Source of the DNA: a bacterium
GTDB taxonomy: Bacteria > Armatimonadota > Fimbriimonadia > Fimbriimonadales > Fimbriimonadaceae
NCBI GenBank assembly: GCA_027483535.1
Contig: JAIXUN010000002.1
Location: 1-64,000, forward strand
DNA: 64,000 nt
Direction: 5' to 3'
A program made the translations under genes and the position numbers. The notes under the pieces are model-generated. The model saw nothing but the letters and a program-made list of their open reading frames with translations. It searched no databases and was not told where the DNA came from. Positions within the stretch are counted from its first letter, which is position 1, and each line of letters begins with the position of its first letter. This document shows, piece by piece, positions 41,301 through 50,649 of this stretch.

Positions 41301-42791
41301 GTGAGTCCCCAACCTGTTCCCGCTAAATCTTCCGGACGACACTTCGTAGTGGTCGGTGCCGGATTGGGTGGACTCGCCACCGCCCTCCGACTCGCGCACC
41401 GCGGCCACCGAGTCACCGTGCTCGAGAAGAACGACTCCACGGGTGGCAGAAACCGACGCGTGCAGGTCGGCGATTGCGCCTTCGATGGCGGGCCGACGCT
41501 GATGATGATGCTCGACCCCTTTAAGAAGCTCTTCACCGATGTTGGAGAGCGACTGGAGGACCACATGAACATCAAGTTGTGCGACCCCAGCTACCGAGTG
41601 TTCTTTGCCGATGGTTCCCAAATAGAAGGCACGCCCAACGTGGCGAGAATGGTCGACCAGATCGAAAGGCTCTCGGGTCGGCATGAAGCGGAGCGATACG
41701 GCAAGCTCCTAGGCGATCTCGCCGAGCTATACCGAATTTCGATTCCCAACTTTGTTCGACGCAACTACAACTCGATGCTGGACCTCGCCTCGCCCAAGGC
41801 GCTCGGCATGGTGCTTCAGCACCACATGCTCGATAATTTAGCCAAGCGGATCGAACGATATGTAGAAGATCCGCGCCTAAGGATGCTCTTTACGTTCCAA
41901 ACCATGTACTTGGGACTCTCGCCATACGATGCCCCTTGGGTGTACGGCGTGCTCACCTACATGGAGTACGGCGAAGGCATTTGGTATCCCATGGGCGGCA
42001 TGGCGCGCATCCACGAATCGGTGGAAGAGCTCGCCGCCAAGAAGGGTGTGGAGGTTCGACTCAACGCCAATGTGAAAGCGGTTCGAGGCAAGACGGTCGA
42101 ACTGGATTCGGGTGAGACCCTCACCGCCGACGCCGTGATCACCAACGCCGACCTTCCTTATTCGGAAGAGACGCTGGAGAAAGAGGCTCGCAAGAGCAAA
42201 CCCAAGCCCAAGCGACGCTACTCCTGCTCGGCCTACATGATGTACATCGACTACAAGGGCGAGCTTCCGGAACTGCTTCACCACAACGTGTTCTTTGGCA
42301 GCGACTTCAAGGGCAACCTCGACGCACTGTTCCACGAGCCGCTTTCCGTGCCAGACGAGCCCGCTTTCTACTGCTGCATCAGCAAGCGATCCGACCCCGA
42401 GCGCGCTCCCGAAGGTCACGAGAACGTGTTTGTCCTCATCCCGTGTCCCAACAACGACTATCCAATGTCGGAGGCGGACGAGCGGAAGATGCAGGAGTAC
42501 GTTTACAAGCGACTCCATCAGGCGGCTTGCTTCGATAAGTCCAAGATTGTCGAGCAAAAGACGTACGGACCGCGCGAGTGGGCGACCGACTACAACCTCG
42601 ACAAGGGCGCGGCGTTTGGTCTCTCGCACGACTTCATGCAGAGCGTCTGCTTCCGACCGGACAACCGATCGAAGGAGAATCCGGGCGTGTACTACGTAGG
42701 AGCCAGCACGGTGCCGGGTAACGGTCTGCCGATGGTGCTCATCTCCGCCGAGTTGGTGGAAGATCGCCTAGTGAAAGCAGGCCTAGCGTAG
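41301..42791 (+). CDS. CrtI-type phytoene desaturase family protein
   Basis: 496 residues. The FAD dinucleotide fold starts with VVVGAGLGGLATALRLAHRGH and VTVLEKNDSTGGR; the C-terminal FAD motif includes YYVGASTVPGNGLPMVLISAE. It dehydrogenates phytoene or isomerises/desaturates a related carotene; CrtI, CrtD and CrtN cannot be separated by eye. The start is GTG at 41301 after AAAGGG. It ends 4 nt from the convergent NlpC/P60 gene. Confidence 0.88.
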   Translation: MSPQPVPAKSSGRHFVVVGAGLGGLATALRLAHRGHRVTVLEKNDSTGGRNRRVQVGDCAFDGGPTLMMMLDPFKKLFTDVGERLEDHMNIKLCDPSYRVFFADGSQIEGTPNVARMVDQIERLSGRHEAERYGKLLGDLAELYRISIPNFVRRNYNSMLDLASPKALGMVLQHHMLDNLAKRIERYVEDPRLRMLFTFQTMYLGLSPYDAPWVYGVLTYMEYGEGIWYPMGGMARIHESVEELAAKKGVEVRLNANVKAVRGKTVELDSGETLTADAVITNADLPYSEETLEKEARKSKPKPKRRYSCSAYMMYIDYKGELPELLHHNVFFGSDFKGNLDALFHEPLSVPDEPAFYCCISKRSDPERAPEGHENVFVLIPCPNNDYPMSEADERKMQEYVYKRLHQAACFDKSKIVEQKTYGPREWATDYNLDKGAAFGLSHDFMQSVCFRPDNRSKENPGVYYVGASTVPGNGLPMVLISAELVEDRLVKAGLA

Positions 42792-42795
42792 AAAA

Positions 42796-43509
42796 CTAGC
42801 GTCGGGCGGCGACCAAAATTCGTCGCCACTTCTCTGCACCTAGGTAGTCGGTAGAGACACCGCCCTTGCCGCTGCTGCTGTGCACAAAGTAGCCGTTGCC
42901 AAGATAGATGCCGGTGTGGCCGATCTTGTTGCGTCGCTTCTCCCAGAAGTAGAGGCGATCGCCGACTTGTAAATCTTCTAAGCGGCTAATGGGAACGCCC
43001 TTGCGAGCTTGTTCGGCGGCGGTGCGCGGCAGGTTGGTGCCGATCATGCCGTACAGCTTTTGCACGAAAGCGGAGCAGTCGATTCCGTTATTGAGGTCGT
43101 TTCCGCCCCACTTGTAAGGCGTGCCCGTGAACTTGAGCGCATAGTTCGCCATCGCGCTGCGGCTCGACATGTTCACTGCCGAATCCCGTTTTGGAGATTG
43201 GGTTTTCGGGGTGACGTCATAAGGCAGCACGGCAACAAAGTCGGACTTTGCGTAGCCGAAAACGCCGTTCGCCATGAGAACCTTCACCCAGCTTTTGGGC
43301 CCGGGGGTCACCACCAAATATTGGAACTGCTTTGCGGTGTAGAAAAGTCGAGAACGGGAGTTTGGCGAGGCATGAATGCGGACGTTTTGAACCGCTTGCC
43401 CAAGTTTGCCAAGCACGTTGGCGGCAGAGCTGAGGCTAGACGAGAGAATCGCCACCGCTAAGAAAGCGACGCGCAAGATCCAATCAAATCGTCGAGCAGG
43501 AGCCATCAT
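42796..43509 (-). CDS. Exported NlpC/P60 peptidoglycan hydrolase with SH3-like domain
   Basis: 237 residues. A signal peptide (hydrophobic core ILRVAFLAVAILSSSLSSA) is followed by an SH3-like domain (about 32-95) and an NlpC/P60 papain-like domain (about 115-237) with catalytic Cys in GIDCSAFVQ, His in GHTGIYLGNG and a further His in FVHSSS. It cuts D-Glu-diaminopimelate type bonds in the cell wall. Confidence 0.9.
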   Translation of the reverse strand: MMAPARRFDWILRVAFLAVAILSSSLSSAANVLGKLGQAVQNVRIHASPNSRSRLFYTAKQFQYLVVTPGPKSWVKVLMANGVFGYAKSDFVAVLPYDVTPKTQSPKRDSAVNMSSRSAMANYALKFTGTPYKWGGNDLNNGIDCSAFVQKLYGMIGTNLPRTAAEQARKGVPISRLEDLQVGDRLYFWEKRRNKIGHTGIYLGNGYFVHSSSGKGGVSTDYLGAEKWRRILVAARR

Positions 43510-43724
43510 GCAGAATTCCCAAAGAGGTTTGGTGAGTCCAAGAAGAATCGGACCCTAGAATTATAGGCTTGTTTCCAAGAAAACGGAGCCTTCCTTCTAA
43601 GCGTCTTTACCGCCTTTCAGGTTAGACGTGTTCAAGTCGCCAGGGTTCTGCAACAATCCGGCGTCTCATCGGGTTCTCGCGGCAAGCCGGTACAAAGACT
43701 AGGAAGGTACAACCTTCTAAAGCT

Positions 43725-44336
43725 GTGTCGCACCGTGTCTCCACCGTCCTTGCATGTGTCGCTCTTCCAGTGCTTCTGACGGCGATAGGCGGATGTGCGA
43801 AAGGGAAGTCGGCGCTTTCCCCCGACCCTGCGGCAAAAGCCAAGGGCAACGCCGAGCCAATGACCACGTTCGTTGCCGGCACCTGGGGAGTGGATGTCGT
43901 TGGAATCGATCCCAGTTTGGTCTCGTTGTTTGGTCGGCCCCAAGGCGGGCGAGGCGCTCGGTTCACGGATGTGTACACCTTCGAGCCTGCGGGCACTTTC
44001 CGGGCGGTGCGCCTGCGAGACGGTCTTCGCCTAGAGGGAGATTGGAAGGCGGACGGAAAGCAGATTCGCCTGCTTTACAAACGCGCCAACGAGAAGGATC
44101 TCACCGTTTGGGCAGAAGAGATGCGAGCCCAAACCCGCGAAGACGGGGGCTCTGGCACCGATGACCTTGTTTGGGAAGAACTGAAAGCCATTCGCGACAA
44201 GCGAGACATGATCCAGCTCGGCTCAGATCGTAAATCGCTCTCGTTCCTTGCCAAAGTGCCAGGGATAGACGGAACCCGAATTCCGACCAGCGCGGGTTAC
44301 CTTATTCGATTGAAGTCGTCGGTAAAGGTCGACTGA
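43725..44336 (+). CDS. Hypothetical lipoprotein
   Basis: 203 residues, GTG start. The lipobox LTAIGGC gives Cys24 as the lipidation site. The rest looks beta-rich (GTWGVDVVGIDP, LRLEGDWKADGKQIRLLY) with no recognised family. Substrate of the Lgt encoded at 4533. Confidence 0.7.
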   Translation: MSHRVSTVLACVALPVLLTAIGGCAKGKSALSPDPAAKAKGNAEPMTTFVAGTWGVDVVGIDPSLVSLFGRPQGGRGARFTDVYTFEPAGTFRAVRLRDGLRLEGDWKADGKQIRLLYKRANEKDLTVWAEEMRAQTREDGGSGTDDLVWEELKAIRDKRDMIQLGSDRKSLSFLAKVPGIDGTRIPTSAGYLIRLKSSVKVD

Positions 44337-44353
44337 GGCTAGTCGGGGCCTCT

Positions 44354-44818
44354 TTAGCCCTTGGGTGGGTTGTAATCCAGCCGGCGAACGTCTAGCTGCT
44401 CGTACCAAATGGAATCGGTGCGCACCCAGCCATGTTTCAAATAGAACGGCACGGGGCTCGGGTAAATCTCCCCGTCGGCTCGCAAATAGACGGCCTCGTC
44501 GACCACCCACGCCGATAGCGTGCCTTCTTGCATCGCCTGTTTGAGCAATCGGGTGCCAATCCCCAGGCGTTGCTGATCCCGAGCAATCGCCATGGCTAGC
44601 CAGCGGCTTCCAATGTAGTCGAAGGTGAGCAACCAGCCGCTCAACCGGTCTTCGTCGCGAATCAGATGCCAGCGCGGATTCTCTAACGTGTGAAGGAAGT
44701 CACCGAGCCCGGCGACGGTTGGATACGCGATCTTGGCGGGGTACTCGGTGTTCCAAATGCTCCAAACTTGCCTTAGAGTCTCTAAGTCGATCTTTTCGAC
44801 GATTTCAATTGGGTTCAT
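44354..44818 (-). CDS. GNAT-family N-acetyltransferase
   Basis: 154 residues. SGWLLTFDYIGSRWLAMAIARDQQRLGIGTRLLKQAM holds the acetyl-CoA loop (QRLGIGT). The C-terminal part FYLKHGWVRTD is typical GNAT. The substrate is unknown. The 230 nt upstream hold no recognised feature. Confidence 0.82.
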   Translation of the reverse strand: MNPIEIVEKIDLETLRQVWSIWNTEYPAKIAYPTVAGLGDFLHTLENPRWHLIRDEDRLSGWLLTFDYIGSRWLAMAIARDQQRLGIGTRLLKQAMQEGTLSAWVVDEAVYLRADGEIYPSPVPFYLKHGWVRTDSIWYEQLDVRRLDYNPPKG

Positions 44819-45049
44819 GGCAAGGGTGCTTGCCTAACCACAGCATCCGGGAAAAGGCACTTATCGTATATATTTTGCATCAAGCATCCTTGTAAGGCAA
44901 GTGATGAATCGATGAATTACCTCTATTATTCACGATTATCGGAAAATACGGCCATCCAAACGGCCCTAGCGGAGGCAAATGCACCAAGCGGGCGATAAAG
45001 AAAATCGTGGTCGAGGCGCCGGGGTTCGAGAAGGGTACTTTTTGGTCTT

Positions 45050-45964
45050 CTAGAGACCAATCTCGGCGATGATTCCCTCAGCCACGCCCGAGTTCATGAG
45101 GAACCATCGAAGTTCTCCGGTGGCCTGCTCGGACTTCTCTTCAGGAATGAACCGACCGCAGTCTTCGTAGGCGTGCGCTTCGGCATGAGGGAAGATCTCG
45201 CGGAACTGCTTTAGAGCAGCGGCTCCGAACAATGGGTCCTTAAGACCCCAAATGGTCAGCATTCGCTTGTGGGCAAGACGGTCGGCCTTGGCAGAAACAG
45301 ATTCAAAGAAGGCGCCCGAGTGCTTCCAACTCTCCACCATTCGATAAACGCCCGTGCGATCGAAGTGGTGGGGGTACGGCTTCATGTACTGCTGTTGAAT
45401 CGCCTTAGACATCCGGTACCGATCCGCAAAGAGCGGAGGCAGGATGAAGGATGGGGTGGCCTGCAGCAGTCGATAGTATTGCTGGTTCCACTTATTCCCA
45501 ATCATCTTGGCAAGCTTCATCGCGGCGTCGTTGTCGGTGAGGTCCCAAAGCCAGGTGTTGAAGCAAACAATGTCGCGCACGCGGTCTGGGTTGTTGGCCG
45601 CCCAATCCAGTCCGATCGGCCCGCCGTAATCGTGAAGAACAAGGGTGACGTCGGTGAGCCGTTGGAAGTCCATGAACCGGGCGAAACGCTCGGCGTGAGC
45701 TTCCGGTCGATAGTCTCCTTCGTGCGGCTTGTCGGAAAGGCCGAATCCCAAGTTGTCCGGTGCGATGCACCGGAAGTGAGGGGACAACTCCTCGATCATT
45801 TTCCGATACAGGAAGCTCCAGGTCATGGAGCCATGGACAAATACGATGGGGCGTCCGTGTCCTTCGTCCACGTAACTCATCCAGCCTTCACCCGAGTCAA
45901 ATTCTCGTGTGGCAAAGGGGTACTCCACGGTGTTGAGCCATGGGAAACGGCTGTATCGACCCAC
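45050..45964 (-). CDS. Haloalkane dehalogenase-like alpha/beta hydrolase with odd active site
   Basis: 304 residues. VFVHGSMTWSFLYR is the oxyanion region (dehalogenases have HGNPT), LVLHDYGGPIG has the Asp nucleophile of the dehalogenase branch, and WGLKDPLFG the acid. The usual catalytic His is missing: where relatives read GHFIxEE this one reads GRFIPEE. A changed reaction or an inactive enzyme is likely. TAGACT stands 7 nt before the second of two GTG codons, chosen as start. Confidence 0.78.
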   Translation of the reverse strand: MGRYSRFPWLNTVEYPFATREFDSGEGWMSYVDEGHGRPIVFVHGSMTWSFLYRKMIEELSPHFRCIAPDNLGFGLSDKPHEGDYRPEAHAERFARFMDFQRLTDVTLVLHDYGGPIGLDWAANNPDRVRDIVCFNTWLWDLTDNDAAMKLAKMIGNKWNQQYYRLLQATPSFILPPLFADRYRMSKAIQQQYMKPYPHHFDRTGVYRMVESWKHSGAFFESVSAKADRLAHKRMLTIWGLKDPLFGAAALKQFREIFPHAEAHAYEDCGRFIPEEKSEQATGELRWFLMNSGVAEGIIAEIGL

Positions 45965-46029
45965 CACCTAGAGTCTACGCATGGAAGTTGGGCTTGGGCA
46001 TCGTACTCCGGAGGGAACTTTCGAGCCCC

Positions 46030-46047
46030 GAGGCGAAAACTCGCCTC
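46030..46047. repeat. Short hairpin upstream of bamA
   Basis: GAGGCGA and TCGCCTC pair around AAAC. It lies in the gap between the hydrolase gene and bamA. It may be another class of the intergenic hairpins. Confidence 0.4.
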
Positions 46048-46180
46048 CCTACATGCAATCAACAACTTTTACGACACCGTTAAAGGGTGGGCACGTCCAA
46101 ACACCGTTGGCTGGTACAGTTCTTAGCAGTTTTGCTTGTTCCCTTAATGGAGCGGGCTCGCTTGTCGTTCAGGGGAATCG

Positions 46181-48037
46181 TTGGTTTTGAGGTCATCACG
46201 CACAATAATCGCTCTCGCGGGCATCATGCTGGCCGGCCTTGCCAATGCCCAGTCCGATACCGTCGTTAAAGAGGTCGTGGTGCGTGGCACCAAGCGGCTC
46301 AGCGAAGCGGTTGTTCGCACGTACATGAAGACCAAGCCCGGTCTCACGTACACGAAAGCGCAATTAGACGAAGACCGGCTCGCCATCGAGCAGAGCCTGG
46401 GCATCGTCTCCAAGGTTTCCATCACTCCGGTTCTATTGGGAGACGGTGGCTGGCAGATCGTCGTCGATATCGAAGAGTTTGCCGATATCAAGGAAATCTC
46501 GATCGAGGGCGCAGGCGCGCTGAAGGTCGAAGAGATCCTGAAGCTCCCTATCTTCCAAGATCGACTTCAGTTGGGCAAACCGTTTAACCGCCAAGACGTG
46601 CGTCCAGTCGGTTTGGCGATCAACGATCTCTACATAAAGCGCGGGCTCGGCGGCGCGGTGGAGGCAGTGGGCATGGTCCCGAGTTCTCCCGGAACAGTCG
46701 TTATCAGTATCCGCGAGCGGAAGTTTGGGAACATCGAGGTGTATGGCGAAACCAACACGCGTCCTCGCGTTTTCCAGAATTTGATCTTGGCGAGGCCGGG
46801 CGATCCGTTTAACTCCGAGCTTCTGCTTCAAGACTGGCGTCGACTTCAAAACACCCAGTGGTTCGAATCGGTCGAGTTCCCGGAGATCATCCCCACTCAG
46901 GATGAATCCACCGCCGATATTCGATTCAAGGTCAAGCAGCAGCGAACCGGAATTTTCAACATTGGTGTCACCTTGGACCCGCAGAACCAACTTGCGGGAA
47001 CCATCAGCATCAACGAGCAGAACCTAAACGGAACGGGCCAAGCGGTTGGCATCAACTTCATTCAGGGAACGCTCGGTGCGGGTGCTTCGGCATCGCTGGA
47101 CTACACCAATCCGTTCATCGATTCGAAGAACACCACCCTCCGCGCTTCCGTTTACGACCGTGTACTATTCCGATTCCAGAACACGCTCGCGGGCGGTGGC
47201 ATCGGTATCGGGAACGGCAACCAATACTTTGAGCGTCGCACCGGTTTCAACTTTGGCCTTTCTCGACCGTTCCGACAGGGCGGGTTCCGAGACCTTTACA
47301 GCCTCGGCTTCAACGTTCGAGCGGAGCGGATCAACACCACGTCGAACATCACCGACCCGAACGATCCCAACCTCGGAAACGGGCTCGCGCTGATTCAGCA
47401 GAACGGTGAAGTGGGCGTTTTTGGTTTCACGGGCATTCTCAACAACCGAGACGTCGACCTCGACCCTAGCCGGGGTGCGTTTGTGCGATTGGACGTAGAA
47501 ACGGGCTACTCGATCATCAACGCGGACACCACCAGCTTCCCAGATGGTCCAACCGGTCGAAACAACTTCTCCCGAGTCAGCTTCGACTATCGAAACTACT
47601 TCTCGAAAGATCGTCGACGACTGAAGAAGGAAGATCCGAACCCGATTGTTTGGGCGTTCCGCCTGCGAGGTGGCACCGTTCTTGGCGATGTGCCGTTCTT
47701 CGAGCAGTTCTTCGCGGGTGGCAACGACTCGATTCGGGGTTACAACGAAGACCGATTCTGGGGAACCAACCTTCTGTTCGGATCGCTCGAGTATCGACTT
47801 CCTACCGACCGCTACACCGACAACGCGCTGACCACCGTGCTCTTCATCGACTACGGCGCGGCGTGGGGCGGCTACCCGGCGGTGGGTAATTTCACCCAGC
47901 GAGACGTCTTCCGACCTTCGCTCGGTTACGGATTCGGCGTTCGGGTTCGTACTCCTCTTGGTCCCATCCGACTCGACTTCGGTTACGCGGGCGATGGTGG
48001 CAACCGGCTGCACTTCGGTATCGGCCCCAGCTTCTAA
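46181..48037 (+). CDS. bamA: BamA/Omp85-family outer membrane assembly factor
   Basis: 618 residues. A signal peptide ends LAGLANAQS. POTRA domains fill about residues 27-300, fewer than the five of Escherichia coli BamA, then the 16-strand barrel with the C-terminal signature PLGPIRLDFGYAGDG and terminal Phe (IGPSF). It folds beta-barrels into the outer membrane. The start is TTG at 46181 with AGGGG upstream. Skp-like genes, lpxD and lpxC follow, a classic envelope cluster. Confidence 0.92.
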   Translation: MVLRSSRTIIALAGIMLAGLANAQSDTVVKEVVVRGTKRLSEAVVRTYMKTKPGLTYTKAQLDEDRLAIEQSLGIVSKVSITPVLLGDGGWQIVVDIEEFADIKEISIEGAGALKVEEILKLPIFQDRLQLGKPFNRQDVRPVGLAINDLYIKRGLGGAVEAVGMVPSSPGTVVISIRERKFGNIEVYGETNTRPRVFQNLILARPGDPFNSELLLQDWRRLQNTQWFESVEFPEIIPTQDESTADIRFKVKQQRTGIFNIGVTLDPQNQLAGTISINEQNLNGTGQAVGINFIQGTLGAGASASLDYTNPFIDSKNTTLRASVYDRVLFRFQNTLAGGGIGIGNGNQYFERRTGFNFGLSRPFRQGGFRDLYSLGFNVRAERINTTSNITDPNDPNLGNGLALIQQNGEVGVFGFTGILNNRDVDLDPSRGAFVRLDVETGYSIINADTTSFPDGPTGRNNFSRVSFDYRNYFSKDRRRLKKEDPNPIVWAFRLRGGTVLGDVPFFEQFFAGGNDSIRGYNEDRFWGTNLLFGSLEYRLPTDRYTDNALTTVLFIDYGAAWGGYPAVGNFTQRDVFRPSLGYGFGVRVRTPLGPIRLDFGYAGDGGNRLHFGIGPSF

Positions 48038-48102
48038 GAGTGGAAATCGAATCGCAGACACAATCGTCTTTGAAAGTAAGTTACAGAAACAGGAACAAAT
48101 TG

Positions 48103-48750
48103 ATGCAAGGAACGTTTTGGAAAGGATTTGCCGCTGGGCTTGGTGTGATGGCGCTTGGAACTGTTGCGCTCGTTTCTATGCTGGGCTTCCAGGGAACCTC
48201 CACCAAGGTGGGTTCGGTGGACGTCCTGGGCGTTCAACAGGGTTCGGAGTACACCCGCACGGTGAGTGAGAATCTGAATGCCGAACGAAATCGTCGGACC
48301 GACATCCTGAAGTTTGTCGATACTTACCGATCCATGAAGCGAGAAGACGCGCTTCGATTCCGCGATCTTTCGCTCAAGGCAACTTTGACCGATGCAGAGA
48401 AAGCGGAACTCGAGCGCATCAAGGGCGCCGCTCTGGAGAGCGACAAGCGGTTCAATGATCTGGTTCAAAAGACCAACCCCACCCCGGACGAGTTGAAGGC
48501 GATCGAAGAGTTTCGGAATCGTCAGGCCACCACGGGCGATCTTCTGCGAGTCTGGCAGCAAGAGTTCCAACAAGAGCTGAACCAGATTCAAAACCGAACC
48601 CTTGCCGATGTGGGCAAGAAGGTTTTGGGAGCCATTCGTGACCTAGGCAAGAAGCAAGGCTACAGCGTGATTTACGATGCGCAGGTTGCTCCTTACACGG
48701 CAAACGACATCACCGAAGCGGTCATCAAAGAGCTCAACGCCAAGAAGTAA
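48103..48750 (+). CDS. OmpH/Skp-like periplasmic chaperone
   Basis: 215 residues. A signal-anchor (GFAAGLGVMALGTVALVSMLG) is followed by VGSVDVLGVQQGSEYT and a long charged helical pair (about 60-185) and the C-terminal GYSVIYDAQVAPYTANDIT, the Skp pattern (tentacle trimer). It holds unfolded outer membrane proteins. The ATG at 48103 has AGGA upstream. It closely resembles the next gene, a likely duplication. Confidence 0.85.
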   Translation: MQGTFWKGFAAGLGVMALGTVALVSMLGFQGTSTKVGSVDVLGVQQGSEYTRTVSENLNAERNRRTDILKFVDTYRSMKREDALRFRDLSLKATLTDAEKAELERIKGAALESDKRFNDLVQKTNPTPDELKAIEEFRNRQATTGDLLRVWQQEFQQELNQIQNRTLADVGKKVLGAIRDLGKKQGYSVIYDAQVAPYTANDITEAVIKELNAKK

Positions 48751-48768
48751 GGCCTTGGTTTTTTTAGG

Positions 48769-48796
48769 GGCGGCAAGGGTTTCTTGCCGCCTCTTT
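48769..48796 (+). terminator. Candidate terminator between the two Skp-like genes
   Basis: GGCGGCAAG and CTTGCCGCC pair perfectly over 9 bp with a 5-nt loop, followed by TCTTT. It may only lower downstream expression. Confidence 0.55.
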
Positions 48797-48923
48797 GCGT
48801 TTATAAAGCGGTTGATCGGATAGGCGTGATTTTGACGGGAGTCGTACGTCTATAGCGTGCAGGTTGCTCTTACAACGTATTCACCGGTGAGTGGAGACAA
48901 GACGGAGCGGGTTAGATAGCGTT

Positions 48924-49577
48924 ATGCACTCGGAAAAGAAATCTCAACGATTCGCCGCCTCTGGATGGGTGGTTGCCGCCATGTTGTTTGGCGTGATGGT
49001 CGGCTCAGGGTTCCAAACGCCCAGTATGAAACTTGCCACCGCCGATATCACCAAGGTGATCTCTGAGAGTGCCTACGGCAAGGAGAGTCGAAATCTCCAA
49101 ACCGATATGCAGAAGGTTCGCGAGGAGATTTTGCAGTTTATCGACGATCACCGAGTGCTCACCATCGAGCAGGCGAATCGGTTCCGTGAGCTTTCCCTGA
49201 AGGCGGATAAGTCCGCCACGGACAAGGCCGAACTGGAGCGCATCAAGGCGGAGGTGATCGCGGCGAGTAGGAAGAGCCAAGAACTCAGTACCAAGCCGCA
49301 GCTCACTCCCGAAGAGCGAACGATGATTGACGAGTACGCGCGACGGTCGCAGTTGATGACGGAGACCGCGAATCGGTGGCTCACCGAGTTCAAGAACGAA
49401 GTCTTGGAGTTTTACGAACAACGTCGAGCGGAAGGCTTTAACCGGGCAAAGGTCGCCATTTCCGAAATTGGAGCCAAGGAAGGGTACACGCTTGTTTTCG
49501 AAACGAGTATCGTGCCTTATGGAGCCAACGACATTACGAATGCCGCGTTGGCGGCGATGAATGGAAAGGGCAAGTAG
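48924..49577 (+). CDS. Second OmpH/Skp-like periplasmic chaperone
   Basis: 217 residues. A signal-anchor (WVVAAMLFGVMVGSG) is followed by MKLATADITKVISES, a charged coiled-coil part and the C-terminal GYTLVFETSIVPYGANDIT, which repeats that of the preceding gene. Both end in NDITxA and a short tail. Tandem paralogues may serve different clients. The next gene overlaps it by 17 nt. Confidence 0.85.
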   Translation: MHSEKKSQRFAASGWVVAAMLFGVMVGSGFQTPSMKLATADITKVISESAYGKESRNLQTDMQKVREEILQFIDDHRVLTIEQANRFRELSLKADKSATDKAELERIKAEVIAASRKSQELSTKPQLTPEERTMIDEYARRSQLMTETANRWLTEFKNEVLEFYEQRRAEGFNRAKVAISEIGAKEGYTLVFETSIVPYGANDITNAALAAMNGKGK

Positions 49578-50649
49578 ACCCATAGCTTCTCCTCTTTGGC
49601 GCACCTGGTTCACGGTGGGCGGTCTTGGGATTTGGCTTCTAGTCGGCTGTGGTCCGGCGGAGAAATCGGTATTCGTGGACCTAAATCGGGTTCGAAAGGT
49701 GCCGATGGACGGCGTCGCCTTGCAAGAACCAACCCCCGCTCGCCTCGCTGCGCTTCCGCTATCGAAAGGCGTTTTGCCCTCTTTGCCCGCCTCAACGGTC
49801 GATAACCTTGCGGAGAAGCGGGGTCAGTTGCTGGACGAGCAACAGCTCGACCTCGATGAAGCGCTCGAACGGTATTCGGATCGGATCGGCAAATCTTACG
49901 ATGCCCTGGTGCGACAGTATCGCCTGGATGAAGACGCTCAACTCGCGTTGGAACTGGATAAGCCGCTCGGGGACTTTCTGGATCGGTTGCGAAAGGCGTT
50001 TGTTACCGCGGCCGAAAAACGGGCTCCTCTGATCACTCGATGGACCTTCTTAACGGGCGAGGGCAACATTGTGAAAGACCTGCCCCCGCTCGACGAGTCG
50101 GCGTCGCTCACCCAGAAGCGGCATCGTAAAGAGGCAGAAGAACTTGCGGTGCAGGTCACCGCTCTGGATAAAGCCTTTCGGGATGAAGTGAACCTCTTGA
50201 CTCGCAGGTACGAGGCGAACCGTCAGCGTCTAGAGAACGATCGTGACAATCGCATCGGGTCCTATCGGGGGCAACTGATCAAGCGGGCGCAAGATCTGGC
50301 GGTGGCTCTAAGGAATGAAATCGAGAGCCATTTGATCAATCAGGAAGAGATCGGGTCTTTGGAGTTTGAGGCGCTCAGTTCGGAAGCGGTTCAAAACCCG
50401 ACCGGGCGTTCCGCTTCTGGGAGATCCACGCAGAAGCCGACCGCTCCGACCGACGCGAACCAAGCGAGTCCCAAGCGAAATTTACGCCTCCAACGCGAAC
50501 TCGCTGAGGCAGAAATTCGCGCCGACTTGCAAGTTTGGGTCAAACTCAATGCTTATCGGCTTGCGAACAGTCCTAGTGAAGGAAGGGACGCAACCGACGA
50601 GTTTCGACAATGGCGATTCAACCGAAATCTTGGACCCTCAGCGAGATAG
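49561..50649 (+). CDS. Coiled-coil lipoprotein of the bam-lpx cluster
   Basis: 362 residues. The lipobox WLLVGC makes Cys30 the lipid anchor. Most of the protein is charged and helical, with likely long coiled coils (about 85-150, 200-265 and 310-345), in the style of a membrane-tethered Skp-like chaperone. No family is recognised. It overlaps the Skp-like gene before (17 nt) and lpxD after (40 nt), which ties it to envelope assembly. Confidence 0.75.
   Translation: MERASRPIASPLWRTWFTVGGLGIWLLVGCGPAEKSVFVDLNRVRKVPMDGVALQEPTPARLAALPLSKGVLPSLPASTVDNLAEKRGQLLDEQQLDLDEALERYSDRIGKSYDALVRQYRLDEDAQLALELDKPLGDFLDRLRKAFVTAAEKRAPLITRWTFLTGEGNIVKDLPPLDESASLTQKRHRKEAEELAVQVTALDKAFRDEVNLLTRRYEANRQRLENDRDNRIGSYRGQLIKRAQDLAVALRNEIESHLINQEEIGSLEFEALSSEAVQNPTGRSASGRSTQKPTAPTDANQASPKRNLRLQRELAEAEIRADLQVWVKLNAYRLANSPSEGRDATDEFRQWRFNRNLGPSAR

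Noticed and set aside
44819-45049. Possible small RNA or riboswitch in the gap
   Set aside because: Some short complementary stretches (ACGGCC) are seen, but no known fold or conserved motif.
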